DNA of 40,677 nt from Clostridia bacterium (GTDB lineage Bacteria > Bacillota > DSM-12270 > Thermacetogeniales > Thermacetogeniaceae). Made by a program: the position numbers and the translations under genes. How positions within the stretch are numbered: the stretch's first letter is position 1; every line of letters begins with the position of its first letter. The stretch is from NCBI GenBank assembly GCA_902812385.1, contig CADDZD010000015.1, forward strand, positions 1 to 40,677. Direction: 5' to 3'. Shown piece by piece: positions 34,752 to 40,677 of this stretch. Below the pieces are notes generated by a model that had not been told where the DNA came from, ran no database searches, and saw nothing but the letters and a program-made list of their open reading frames with translations.

Positions 34752-34928
34752 ATGGATAATAAAGATAAAATAGAAATCGCGAGGAATATCCTTCATAATG
34801 CGGTCAGTATAAATATGAGTATGGAAATTCTCCTGGAAATAAGTAAAAAGATTGATCAATATGTTGTCGAATATTACCGAAATTGTAGGGACAAAAAGGA
34901 TGGTTTGGATGAAGGAGAAAATGTATAA
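34752..34928 (+). CDS. Spo0E-like aspartyl-phosphate phosphatase (58 residues)
   Basis: The small gene encodes MDNKDKIEIARNILHNAVSI, then NMSMEILLEISKKIDQYVVEYY and a charged tail. The LLEISKKIDQYVVEYY segment fits the Spo0E family signature (Ser-x-x-x/Leu-Asp-x-x-Ile/Val followed by Tyr), a two-helix protein that dephosphorylates Spo0A~P or similar response regulators. The ATG at 34752 is preceded by GGGGGGAGCAGGGA, an excellent ribosome site. The stop TAA (34926-34928) overlaps the start of the GGDEF gene, coupling the two. If correct, it would link sporulation control to c-di-GMP production. The short length limits certainty. Confidence 0.7.
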   Translation: MDNKDKIEIARNILHNAVSINMSMEILLEISKKIDQYVVEYYRNCRDKKDGLDEGENV

Positions 34929-35580
34929 ATATGCTCCCGTTCTTTTATTAACAGGCGGTCTTGGCTTGTGGCTTATTACCTTTTTGATAGCCAGATATGT
35001 CAACTATAAGCAGGGTCTGGTATGGATATCGTTGCTGGTAATTCAGATGGTAATATGCACAACCTGTGGCATCTTAATCAAAAAATTGCACCAACAGGTA
35101 CATACGGATACCCTGACCGGTCTGCGCAACAGGAGATATTTTTGTGCAAAACTACCGGAGCTGGCATCTAAAGCGCCGATTTCATTAATATTAATGGATA
35201 TTGATAATTTCAAAAGCGTCAACGATACATACGGGCATATGGCAGGAGATCAGGTATTACAGCAATTTGCCGGTATTCTTCAAAACAATATAAGAAGGGA
35301 TGATATAATTGCCCGCATTGGCGGGGAGGAATTTGCCATTATTCTACCTCAAACGGATGTCAAAAAGGCTTTTAAAATTGCCAACAGGATTAGAACTGCG
35401 GTGGAAAATCACCTTTTTGCTTATGAAAATATCACCTGTAAAATCACCGTGAGCGTAGGTATAGCTTCGGTTAAAGAGTGTACGAATATCAGTATAGATC
35501 AATTCCTTAAAATTACCGATGAAGCTCTTTATAAGGCAAAAGGGAAGAAGAATTTCATCGTCACGGTAGCGGAAGGTTAA
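34921..35580 (+). CDS. Membrane diguanylate cyclase (GGDEF family)
   Basis: The 219-residue protein has two N-terminal membrane helices (about 8-28 and 32-55) and one GGDEF domain (about 70-215). The active-site motif is GGEEF, which is catalytically competent, and an RRDD (RxxD) inhibitory site sits exactly five residues before it. LTGLRNRRYF and LMDIDNFKSVNDTYGH are also typical. The start is set at ATG 34921 because AAGGAG lies four bases before it; upstream Met codons at 34852-34909 lack good sites. The start overlaps the Spo0E-like stop by eight bases. Confidence 0.88.
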   Translation: MYKYAPVLLLTGGLGLWLITFLIARYVNYKQGLVWISLLVIQMVICTTCGILIKKLHQQVHTDTLTGLRNRRYFCAKLPELASKAPISLILMDIDNFKSVNDTYGHMAGDQVLQQFAGILQNNIRRDDIIARIGGEEFAIILPQTDVKKAFKIANRIRTAVENHLFAYENITCKITVSVGIASVKECTNISIDQFLKITDEALYKAKGKKNFIVTVAEG

Positions 35581-35657
35581 AGCGAAAGAGCTACTTCGGA
35601 AAGCTTCGGGCTTTGTACCAGGAATGGAAAAAGGGTGAAGGCATATTTTATATATAG

Positions 35658-35687
35658 TTGTAAAGTACAACTGTTGTATGGTACAAT
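35658..35687 (+). promoter_or_regulatory. Promoter with two palindromic operators for the MarR-arsM pair
   Basis: TTGTAAAGTACAA (35658-35670) and TTGTATGGTACAA (35674-35686) are two 13-base inverted repeats (TTGTA-3-TACAA) separated by CTG. They overlap the -35-like TTGTAA and the -10 TACAAT (35682-35687, spacer 18). Binding there would block RNA polymerase, so the adjacent MarR protein is the obvious ligand-responsive repressor. Confidence 0.75.
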
Positions 35688-35712
35688 ATAAATCAAAGGT
35701 GGTGATCAAATA

Positions 35713-36150
35713 TTGGGCCGAACGGATATAGAGCGTCTCCGGGAAAGCATCCGGTTGTTGACCAGAAAACTGGGCTTTTTGGACAAAGCCGAGGCGTCGT
35801 GCTGCGGCGTTACTTTCAGCCAGTGCCATGCGCTGGTGGAAATCGGGAGGGCGGGTTCTATCTCCGTCAACGAACTGGCGGACCTGCTAGGGCTGGACAA
35901 GAGCACCATGAGCAGGACGGTGAACAACCTGGTGGAGCAGGGGCTGGTGACGCGGGAGCTTGATCCCGGAGACAGGAGGTACGTGAGAATTGGGTTAACC
36001 GAAGGGGGAAGAAAACTTTTTTCCAGGATTGAGTCGGGCATGTCGGACTACTTCCAAAGGGTGTATAATAACATCCCCGAGGCCAAGCGGGCACAGGTGC
36101 TTGAAAGCCTGGAAATATTGTTGCGGGCGATGGCAGACAGATGTTGTTAA
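35713..36150 (+). CDS. MarR-family regulator with vicinal cysteines, next to arsM
   Basis: The 145-residue product has a MarR winged helix: VNELADLLGLDKSTMSRTVNNL as recognition region (in two parts), then ELDPGDRRYVRIGLTEGG as the wing. Unusual are Cys30-Cys31 and Cys38 in ASCCGVTFSQC before the DNA-binding domain, and Cys144-Cys145 at the C-terminus. Cysteine clusters of this kind could bind As(III) or another soft metal and release DNA. The TTG at 35713 follows AAAGGTGGTGATC. The gene begins 26 bases after the twin operator and is followed after 14 bases by the methyltransferase. Arsenic sensing is inferred. Confidence 0.85.
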   Translation: MGRTDIERLRESIRLLTRKLGFLDKAEASCCGVTFSQCHALVEIGRAGSISVNELADLLGLDKSTMSRTVNNLVEQGLVTRELDPGDRRYVRIGLTEGGRKLFSRIESGMSDYFQRVYNNIPEAKRAQVLESLEILLRAMADRCC

Positions 36151-36164
36151 GGAGGCAGAGTTCA

Positions 36165-36968
36165 ATGAGTGAAGACTTAAGGGAAAAGGTAAAGAAACAT
36201 TACGGCGCAATAGCCGGCAAGGTGCAAACCGGCGGAAGTTCGTGCTGTTGCGGTACGTCCTGTTGTTCCTCCGTTGTAAACCCCTCACTCTTCTACGAAT
36301 CCGATTACCTGAAAGGACTTCCCGATGAGGCGGTAACCGCTTCCCTGGGGTGCGCCAACCCGCTGGTTTTGGCCGATCTCGAGGAGGGAGAAGTTGTCCT
36401 GGATCTGGGGAGCGGTGGCGGCATCGATGTGCTGGCGGCTTCTAAATACGTGGGCCCGGGCGGTAAGGTCTACGGTCTGGATATGACCGACGAGATGCTG
36501 GCCCTCGCCAATCAAAACAAGGAAAGAATGGGCGTTACCAACGTGGAGTTCCTGAAGGGTTACATTGAAGACATTCCTCTCCCGGACTCCTCTGTGGATG
36601 TGGTGATGTCGAACTGTGTGATCAACCTCTCCCCGGATAAGGAAAAAGTTTTCCGGGAAATCTACCGGGTTCTCAGGCCGGGGGGACGGGTGGCCATTGG
36701 CGACATCGTTTCCCTTAAGGAAGTTCCCGAAGTCATCCGGCGGGCGGCGGAGATGTGGGTCGGCTGTATTGCGGGAGCCCTGAACATAGATGTTTACAGG
36801 CAGCTTCTAGCAAAGGCGGGTTTCCGCGAAGTCGAGGTGCGCCCGGAACACGTCTACACCAAAAGCATCATCGAGTCCCTGGCGGGTGATACCACAAACC
36901 TCAGTCCCGGTGACCTGGAGAAGGTCGATGGAGCCTTCGCCGGCGCCTTGATCGGGGCGACCAAGTGA
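36165..36968 (+). CDS. arsM: Arsenite S-adenosylmethionine methyltransferase (ArsM type)
   Basis: The 267-residue methyltransferase has a Cys-rich N-terminal segment (CCCGTSCC, about 27-34), SLGCANP with Cys63, the SAM motif VLDLGSGGGIDVL (about 78-90), the second Cys151 in MSNCVINLSPDK and Cys201 in WVGCIAGAL. Three conserved cysteines in these positions are the arsenite ligands of ArsM enzymes, which make methylated, often volatile, arsenic species. The ATG at 36165 has AAGGAGG eight to ten bases upstream; an earlier ATG at 36141 overlaps the regulator. It forms an operon with the MarR gene. Confidence 0.9.
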   Translation: MSEDLREKVKKHYGAIAGKVQTGGSSCCCGTSCCSSVVNPSLFYESDYLKGLPDEAVTASLGCANPLVLADLEEGEVVLDLGSGGGIDVLAASKYVGPGGKVYGLDMTDEMLALANQNKERMGVTNVEFLKGYIEDIPLPDSSVDVVMSNCVINLSPDKEKVFREIYRVLRPGGRVAIGDIVSLKEVPEVIRRAAEMWVGCIAGALNIDVYRQLLAKAGFREVEVRPEHVYTKSIIESLAGDTTNLSPGDLEKVDGAFAGALIGATK

Positions 36969-36984
36969 GCGAGGGAAAGACATT

Positions 36985-37704
36985 TTATTCTTTGCCGGTC
37001 AACAACAACCTGGCGAATTCCTCCGGCAGACCTGCGGCCAGGATCGCCTCTGCGACGGTATCCGTATCGTAAGGGACTTTCGGGAACTCGACATTGATTT
37101 CGCCGTCAACGGTTAATATGCAGTAAAGGGCGTGGGGATCCCCGTGCTTCGGCCTCCCCACGCTGCCGGCATTGATCAGGTGATGCCCCTCGAAGAGGCG
37201 GTGGAAGGGCTTATGGGTATGGCCCACCACCAAAATATCCGCCCGGGTCGAGTTAAAGATCTCGTGCAGGAGAGCTTCCGGTGCGTCCTCAAACAGATAT
37301 TCATTTAGGGCCCGGGGGCTGCCGTGCACCATCTGGATGGTTTTGCCGCCGTCCTCAATCCAGAGCTCTTTCGGCAGGCCGCACAAAAAGGCTTTGTGGT
37401 CTTCGCTTGTATGCGCTTTCGTCCAGGCAAGGGATTGCTCTCCCGCCCGGAGGGCCTCTTCGTTCGGGAAATCGCAGCCGCAAGCCAGACGGTCGAATCC
37501 CACCCCGTCGTCGTAGTTCCCCATAACGGTCGGGATCTTTTCCCTACGGAGGATCTCGATAACCTCGTTGGGAAAAGGGGCGTAACCCACCAGGTCTCCG
37601 AGGCAGAAGATCTTGTCGATCCCTTGTCTCTTGATATCGTCAAGAACTGCCCGGAGGGCCAGGTGGTTACCGTGAATGTCCGCGATGAAGGCCAATCTTT
37701 TCAT
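36985..37704 (-). CDS. Calcineurin-like metallophosphoesterase (YfcE/MJ0936 type)
   Basis: The 239-residue protein carries the dinuclear metal motifs in order: DIHGN (about 9-13), GDLVGY (about 37-42), GNYDD (about 62-66), HGSP and GHTHKPF, followed by NAGSVGRP. This arrangement matches the bacterial YfcE/MJ0936 subgroup of phosphodiesterases, whose physiological substrates are mostly unknown. It is cytosolic. ATG 37704 has GGAAGGAAG upstream. The gene converges on arsM with only 16 bases between them and is likely to be transcribed alone. Confidence 0.88.
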   Translation of the reverse strand: MKRLAFIADIHGNHLALRAVLDDIKRQGIDKIFCLGDLVGYAPFPNEVIEILRREKIPTVMGNYDDGVGFDRLACGCDFPNEEALRAGEQSLAWTKAHTSEDHKAFLCGLPKELWIEDGGKTIQMVHGSPRALNEYLFEDAPEALLHEIFNSTRADILVVGHTHKPFHRLFEGHHLINAGSVGRPKHGDPHALYCILTVDGEINVEFPKVPYDTDTVAEAILAAGLPEEFARLLLTGKE

Positions 37705-37723
37705 AATAATCTTCCTTCCTGAT

Positions 37724-37750
37724 ACCGGGCTTTTATTCTGAAAGCCCGGT
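37724..37750. terminator. Perfect hairpin in the upstream region of the phosphoesterase gene
   Basis: ACCGGGCTTT (37724-37733) pairs with AAAGCCCGGT (37741-37750) around a 7-base loop. On the plus strand it is followed by TTGACCTTTT and on the minus strand it lies about 20 bases before the phosphoesterase start. No gene ends here, so it may be a leader structure or a leftover terminator. Confidence 0.5.
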
Positions 37751-37977
37751 TTGACCTTTTATGCCAGGATTTACGCCGCCCTCAGCCTCTATTTTATATT
37801 CTTCGCCAATGCGACGCAATAAACTCTCTGTTTGGAAACCCGTTCCCAAACGTCCGGGGTCAGATCGTTGACAGCCTGGCCGCTCTGCTCCGGCATATAT
37901 GCCCGCCACTAAAGGAATATGTCAGCACCCTGCGCATTTACTATTTATAGCCATTCTTTAAAACGGGGGTAGGAGAG
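37751..37977. other. Intergenic region before the exported phospholipase-like gene
   Basis: No gene is supported. A TTGACA occurs at 37868, but no good -10 box follows at the usual spacing. A ribosome site GGGGGTAGGAGAG lies directly before the ATG at 37978. Confidence 0.4.
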
Positions 37978-39684
37978 ATGAGGTGGTTTTTGCGGGTTCT
38001 CAAAAACGCTCTGCTGCTTCTGGTCCTGCCGCTGTTCTGGTGGGGCCCTGTGGTTCATCCCCATATTAACAGGTTGGCCTTGAGAAAGGCAGAGAAGGAA
38101 CTGGAGGCAGGGGATCGGGCAATCAATGAGGATATGGTCAGGCGTTTGAAGAAGAATGAAGAAGCCTTCTTCTTTGGCGGGAACAGCGCCGACGCTGTTT
38201 CCGCCTACCATGTGTTGAGCAACATCTCGATTTACGATTACGCTCACAACGCAATTCCGGACGGGGTTAACGGTATACCCCATTTCGGTTATACCCTGAT
38301 CGACGAATGGTGGCGGGCATATCAGTGGGCAATACCCGGTATCCGGTACACGGATCGCGATTTCGCCGTTGCCTGCGGCTGGCTTGCCCACCAGCTTGCC
38401 GACTGGTACCCGCACTATGCTGCTGTGGATTGTAAGGGCAATTTGGTTGATAACGGTTATGCCTGGGCTGATAACAGGAAGATCTTTTCGGGCTTTTCGA
38501 ACTCACACCGTGTCTTTGGGGCCGACTACTACCCCGAAATCCTTGCCAGTTACGTATTGGCCGACCATGCCCTGATTGAGTTCTTTTTCGATTTACTAGT
38601 GATGCAGGGCGACAGGGTGTTCTTTGACCGGAATAGAGTCGAACTCTTCGAGACAAGAAGCGTTGGCGGCAAGCTTCGGAACCTCCTCACCGCGGCTTCG
38701 GAGAGGTACTGCGGACATGCGGTGCGAATTCCTCCCGAACACATTCCCCAGCTTGCGGATACCTTCAACTCTGTAATCAGAGGTATTCAGTTCTTCATTG
38801 AGCTGGCCGTTTTCCTCAGGCCGTCTCTTGTTTGCGCTCTCAAAAACACCATTGATCCCGCCATCACCGGTGGCCCTGACTATATTCAACTCTCGGTTGA
38901 CAGGGTGGTGGACGGCATGTTTAGAAAATCCTACGGGGAGATCTCGCACCTGTCCCGTGAGAGGGTGGTGCTGTCCCGCACTTTGGAAAGCAGGAGCGGG
39001 TTGGCTTTAGTTAGAAGACCGGGCAGCATCTTTTTCCCGGTAGTCAGGCAGTTGGGCACGATCATTAACTTGAATCGGGCGATACCTGTACTCAGGGGTT
39101 TTGAACACCTGTCAATACCCATCAGGGTAGGGTTTATTAAGAGTAGAATCGACCTCCCGGGGCAACTGGCAAAATTGCTGATTTCATTTATCAAAGACAA
39201 AGGTATGGGCAACCTGTTCAAAAGAAATCACGATACCAACGCTCTTATGAGTTTCCTGGAGGAATTGCTGGTGGACGACGGCGCGGATTTGTCGGTTCCC
39301 CTCCGCAATTTCAAGTCCGGACTGAGGCCCGTGGCCGAACTTGACGGCGATAAGCGGCTGACGGAAGCTGAACTTCTCAAGCAAATGATTGAAAGACGGC
39401 AGATCGGGGTGCGGCTTGTCCCGGCCACGTCACCGGAGCAGCCGGACTGCTGTAAATTGTTGAACTCAAGGCGCCTGCTGTTCCGGGTCGACGGCTACGA
39501 TGTCAAGGGATACCCTGCTGTTTTCAAATTGAAAGAAAAATGGAACGGAAACGTCCTGCAATTGACCTGTTCCCTTCTCAAGGAACTGAAAACAGGTGTG
39601 CATCACTTATTTGTAGATATCTGGGACAACAGCAATGTTCATTCCCGCTACCTGGATCTGGAGGTCTCCCTGGTTGACCGGTAA
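37978..39684 (+). CDS. Exported protein resembling zinc-dependent phospholipase C
   Basis: The 568-residue product has an N-terminal signal or anchor segment (about 8-25) directly followed by WWGPVVHPHINRLAL. His residues near the mature N-terminus, a large helical part, and GWLAHQLADWYPHYAAVD (about 133-150) with an HxxxD pattern resemble the zinc-binding arrangement of the bacterial phospholipase C / S1-P1 nuclease fold. YDYAHN (about 86-91) is another candidate ligand region. A C-terminal beta-rich part (about 490-568) may be a separate binding domain. ATG 37978 follows TAGGAGAG. The neighbours give no pathway. The enzyme class is a cautious suggestion, and it could be an inactive relative. 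Confidence 0.6.
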   Translation: MRWFLRVLKNALLLLVLPLFWWGPVVHPHINRLALRKAEKELEAGDRAINEDMVRRLKKNEEAFFFGGNSADAVSAYHVLSNISIYDYAHNAIPDGVNGIPHFGYTLIDEWWRAYQWAIPGIRYTDRDFAVACGWLAHQLADWYPHYAAVDCKGNLVDNGYAWADNRKIFSGFSNSHRVFGADYYPEILASYVLADHALIEFFFDLLVMQGDRVFFDRNRVELFETRSVGGKLRNLLTAASERYCGHAVRIPPEHIPQLADTFNSVIRGIQFFIELAVFLRPSLVCALKNTIDPAITGGPDYIQLSVDRVVDGMFRKSYGEISHLSRERVVLSRTLESRSGLALVRRPGSIFFPVVRQLGTIINLNRAIPVLRGFEHLSIPIRVGFIKSRIDLPGQLAKLLISFIKDKGMGNLFKRNHDTNALMSFLEELLVDDGADLSVPLRNFKSGLRPVAELDGDKRLTEAELLKQMIERRQIGVRLVPATSPEQPDCCKLLNSRRLLFRVDGYDVKGYPAVFKLKEKWNGNVLQLTCSLLKELKTGVHHLFVDIWDNSNVHSRYLDLEVSLVDR

Positions 39685-39732
39685 TGTGCAATGCCTGAAA
39701 GCGAGGTTCTCACTAAAGGAAATTAAAGAAGA

Positions 39733-40290
39733 TCACTCAGTGTAGCCGATCCCGTCTTCCAGGGCCCTGAGCATGATCTGTTTGTTTTCTTCAGTTATTC
39801 CTCCGTTTAAAGTCCATCCTGCCTTCGGGTAATGCGGCCTGGACTGCAGGTTCTTTTTATGCCTTTCGGCAAAGTCCTGGATCGAGCTGATAACGGCTGC
39901 CGGGTTACCGGCCGCCACCACGTTGTCCGGGATGTCCCGGGAGACGACACTCCCCGCCCCGACAACCACGTTATCTCCAATTGTGACACCGGGAAGAACC
40001 ACGCTCCCGGCTCCTATAAAGGTTCTCTTCCCGATGCAAACACGCCCGACTTTATAATATCCCGTGTAGTGCCAGGTGCTGGCGTCATGCGCCAGGATGA
40101 CGCACTTGGTGGTGATGAAGCTGTCATCCCCGATGGAAATCAGCCAGGGATAGGACGGGTCTATCAGGGCGTCATTGTCAATGAAAACGTTCTTCCCTAA
40201 CTTCAGTCCCCGTTTGACGAGAAGCTCGATTTCAACCCGCCCCAGGCTGCGGTAGACGATGTGGCGCACCAGTCTCTTTAAGAAGTTCAT
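39733..40290 (-). CDS. Hexapeptide-repeat acyltransferase (left-handed beta-helix)
   Basis: The 185-residue protein contains repeated hexapeptides such as IGDDSFITTKCVILAHD, IGKRTFIGAGSVVLPGVTIG and NVVVGAGSVVSRDIPDNVVAAGNPAAVI. These mark the LbH acetyl/succinyltransferase superfamily (maltose, serine, virginiamycin or sugar O-acetyltransferases). The His in AHDAS is a candidate catalytic base. ATG 40290 follows AAAGAGGTG. Its natural acceptor is unknown; no polysaccharide genes are seen nearby. Confidence 0.88.
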   Translation of the reverse strand: MNFLKRLVRHIVYRSLGRVEIELLVKRGLKLGKNVFIDNDALIDPSYPWLISIGDDSFITTKCVILAHDASTWHYTGYYKVGRVCIGKRTFIGAGSVVLPGVTIGDNVVVGAGSVVSRDIPDNVVAAGNPAAVISSIQDFAERHKKNLQSRPHYPKAGWTLNGGITEENKQIMLRALEDGIGYTE

Positions 40291-40459
40291 TTATTTCACC
40301 TCTTTCCGGTATTTTCTCCGCCGGCGCCGGCAATTCCTGTAGCCAACCCTTTTATTGAATCTGGACGATTTTACCTGTTGAGGAGTGCACAGTTGCCTGG
40401 CCTGCTTACGTCGCACTTGGGAAGCACCGGATTAGAAGGCCGTTGTGCTGCAGGCCACA
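40291..40459. other. Intergenic region without a gene
   Basis: It separates the acyltransferase start from the nth stop. The rightward frame through 40378-40608 is the complement of nth and has no features of its own. Confidence 0.45.
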
Positions 40460-40677
40460 TCAGGGTTGAGCTTTCTTCCGGATCTGATAGGACCTGCAGA
40501 GGTCGGGCAGGACGCAGTGCTCGCAGTCCGGCTTTTTCGCCCGGCAGGCCTGCCGGCCCTGAAAGATCAGCAGGTGGTGGGCCTTTCCCCACTCCTGCTC
40601 GGGAATGATCTCCTTTAACTGCTTCTCCGTACCGGCAGGGTCTTTGGATACAGCCAGGCCTACCCGGTTGGCCACGC
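40460..40677 (-). CDS. nth: Endonuclease III, C-terminal part (gene runs off the window)
   Basis: The last 71 or so residues are visible. VANRVGL, the stretch GKAHHLLIFQGRQACRAKKP and the complete [4Fe-4S] motif Cys-x6-Cys-x2-Cys-x5-Cys (C..RAKKPD..C..EH..C..VLPDL..C) are characteristic of endonuclease III, a base-excision glycosylase/AP lyase for oxidised pyrimidines. The catalytic HhH and Lys/Asp region would lie beyond the window edge. The GTG near 40675 is internal, not a start. Confidence 0.9.
   Translation of the reverse strand, partial: VANRVGLAVSKDPAGTEKQLKEIIPEQEWGKAHHLLIFQGRQACRAKKPDCEHCVLPDLCRSYQIRKKAQP

Noticed and set aside
34865-34871. TGTCGAA, a match to the Spo0A box core
   Set aside because: It lies inside the Spo0E-like coding sequence, is a 7-base match that is frequent by chance, and has no second site nearby.
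40378-40608. Rightward frame at the window end
   Set aside because: It is the complement of nth, whose Fe-S motif is unmistakable on the other strand.
1-40677. CRISPR arrays, tRNA or rRNA genes, complete insertion sequences
   Set aside because: No regularly spaced repeats, cloverleaf-like sequences or transposase frames were seen in the gaps.

Overview
The window looks like a chromosomal piece of an anaerobic, probably spore-forming Firmicute of the Peptococcaceae / Thermoanaerobacterales type (relatives of Pelotomaculum, Desulfotomaculum or Thermacetogenium). Pointers are a T-box-controlled ilv-leu operon, a glmS ribozyme, a cdaA-cdaR-glmM-glmS cluster, DUF881/DUF1290 genes, a Spo0E-like small protein, corrinoid-protein remnants, a rubrerythrin, frequent TTG/GTG starts and strong GGAGG-type ribosome binding sites. 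The species assignment is inference; no rRNA or tRNA gene was seen.

Layout. 1-3.8 kb: an apparently 5'-truncated Yip1-like membrane protein and a MacA/MacB-type export system (adaptor, ATPase, permease), then a terminator. 3.8-9.2 kb: an accessory block. A decayed copy of the head of a two-P-loop ATPase gene and the intact gene form a direct repeat of about 417 bp. Between the copies lie a toxin/antitoxin-like pair and a large membrane GGDEF/HD-GYP protein. 9.2-10.2 kb: a rubredoxin-less rubrerythrin and an Rrf2 regulator with its own operator.

10.4-22.9 kb: one long operon, ilvE-ilvD-ilvB-ilvN-ilvC-leuA-leuC-leuD-leuB-cimA. It has a near-consensus promoter and a T-box leader whose probable specifier is AUC (Ile). 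With cimA present, isoleucine can be made from pyruvate and acetyl-CoA via citramalate, with LeuCD and LeuB working in both the Leu and the Ile pathway. IlvC carries an unusual cofactor loop that suggests NADH use.

22.9-28.5 kb: an exported protein of unknown function, a remnant of a VOC/glyoxalase gene, a leftward DUF881-DUF1290-DUF881 trio, an autoregulated GntR/HutC regulator next to a corrinoid-protein/URO-D methyltransferase pseudogene (frameshift plus fusion by deletion), and an MFS exporter. 28.7-34 kb: c-di-AMP and cell-wall precursor genes cdaA-cdaR-glmM, then a glmS ribozyme and glmS.

34-40.7 kb: an Xre regulator, a small Spo0E-like gene overlapping a GGDEF diguanylate cyclase gene, a cysteine-rich MarR regulator with twin palindromic operators and an ArsM-type arsenite methyltransferase, a metallophosphoesterase, an exported phospholipase-C-like protein, a hexapeptide acyltransferase and the 3' end of nth (endonuclease III).

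The points most worth following up are the repeat-flanked signalling island, the MarR-arsM pair with its twin operator, the Spo0E-like/diguanylate cyclase overlap, the hairpin module shared by the cimA and glmS leaders, the IlvC loop and the corrinoid/URO-D chimera.
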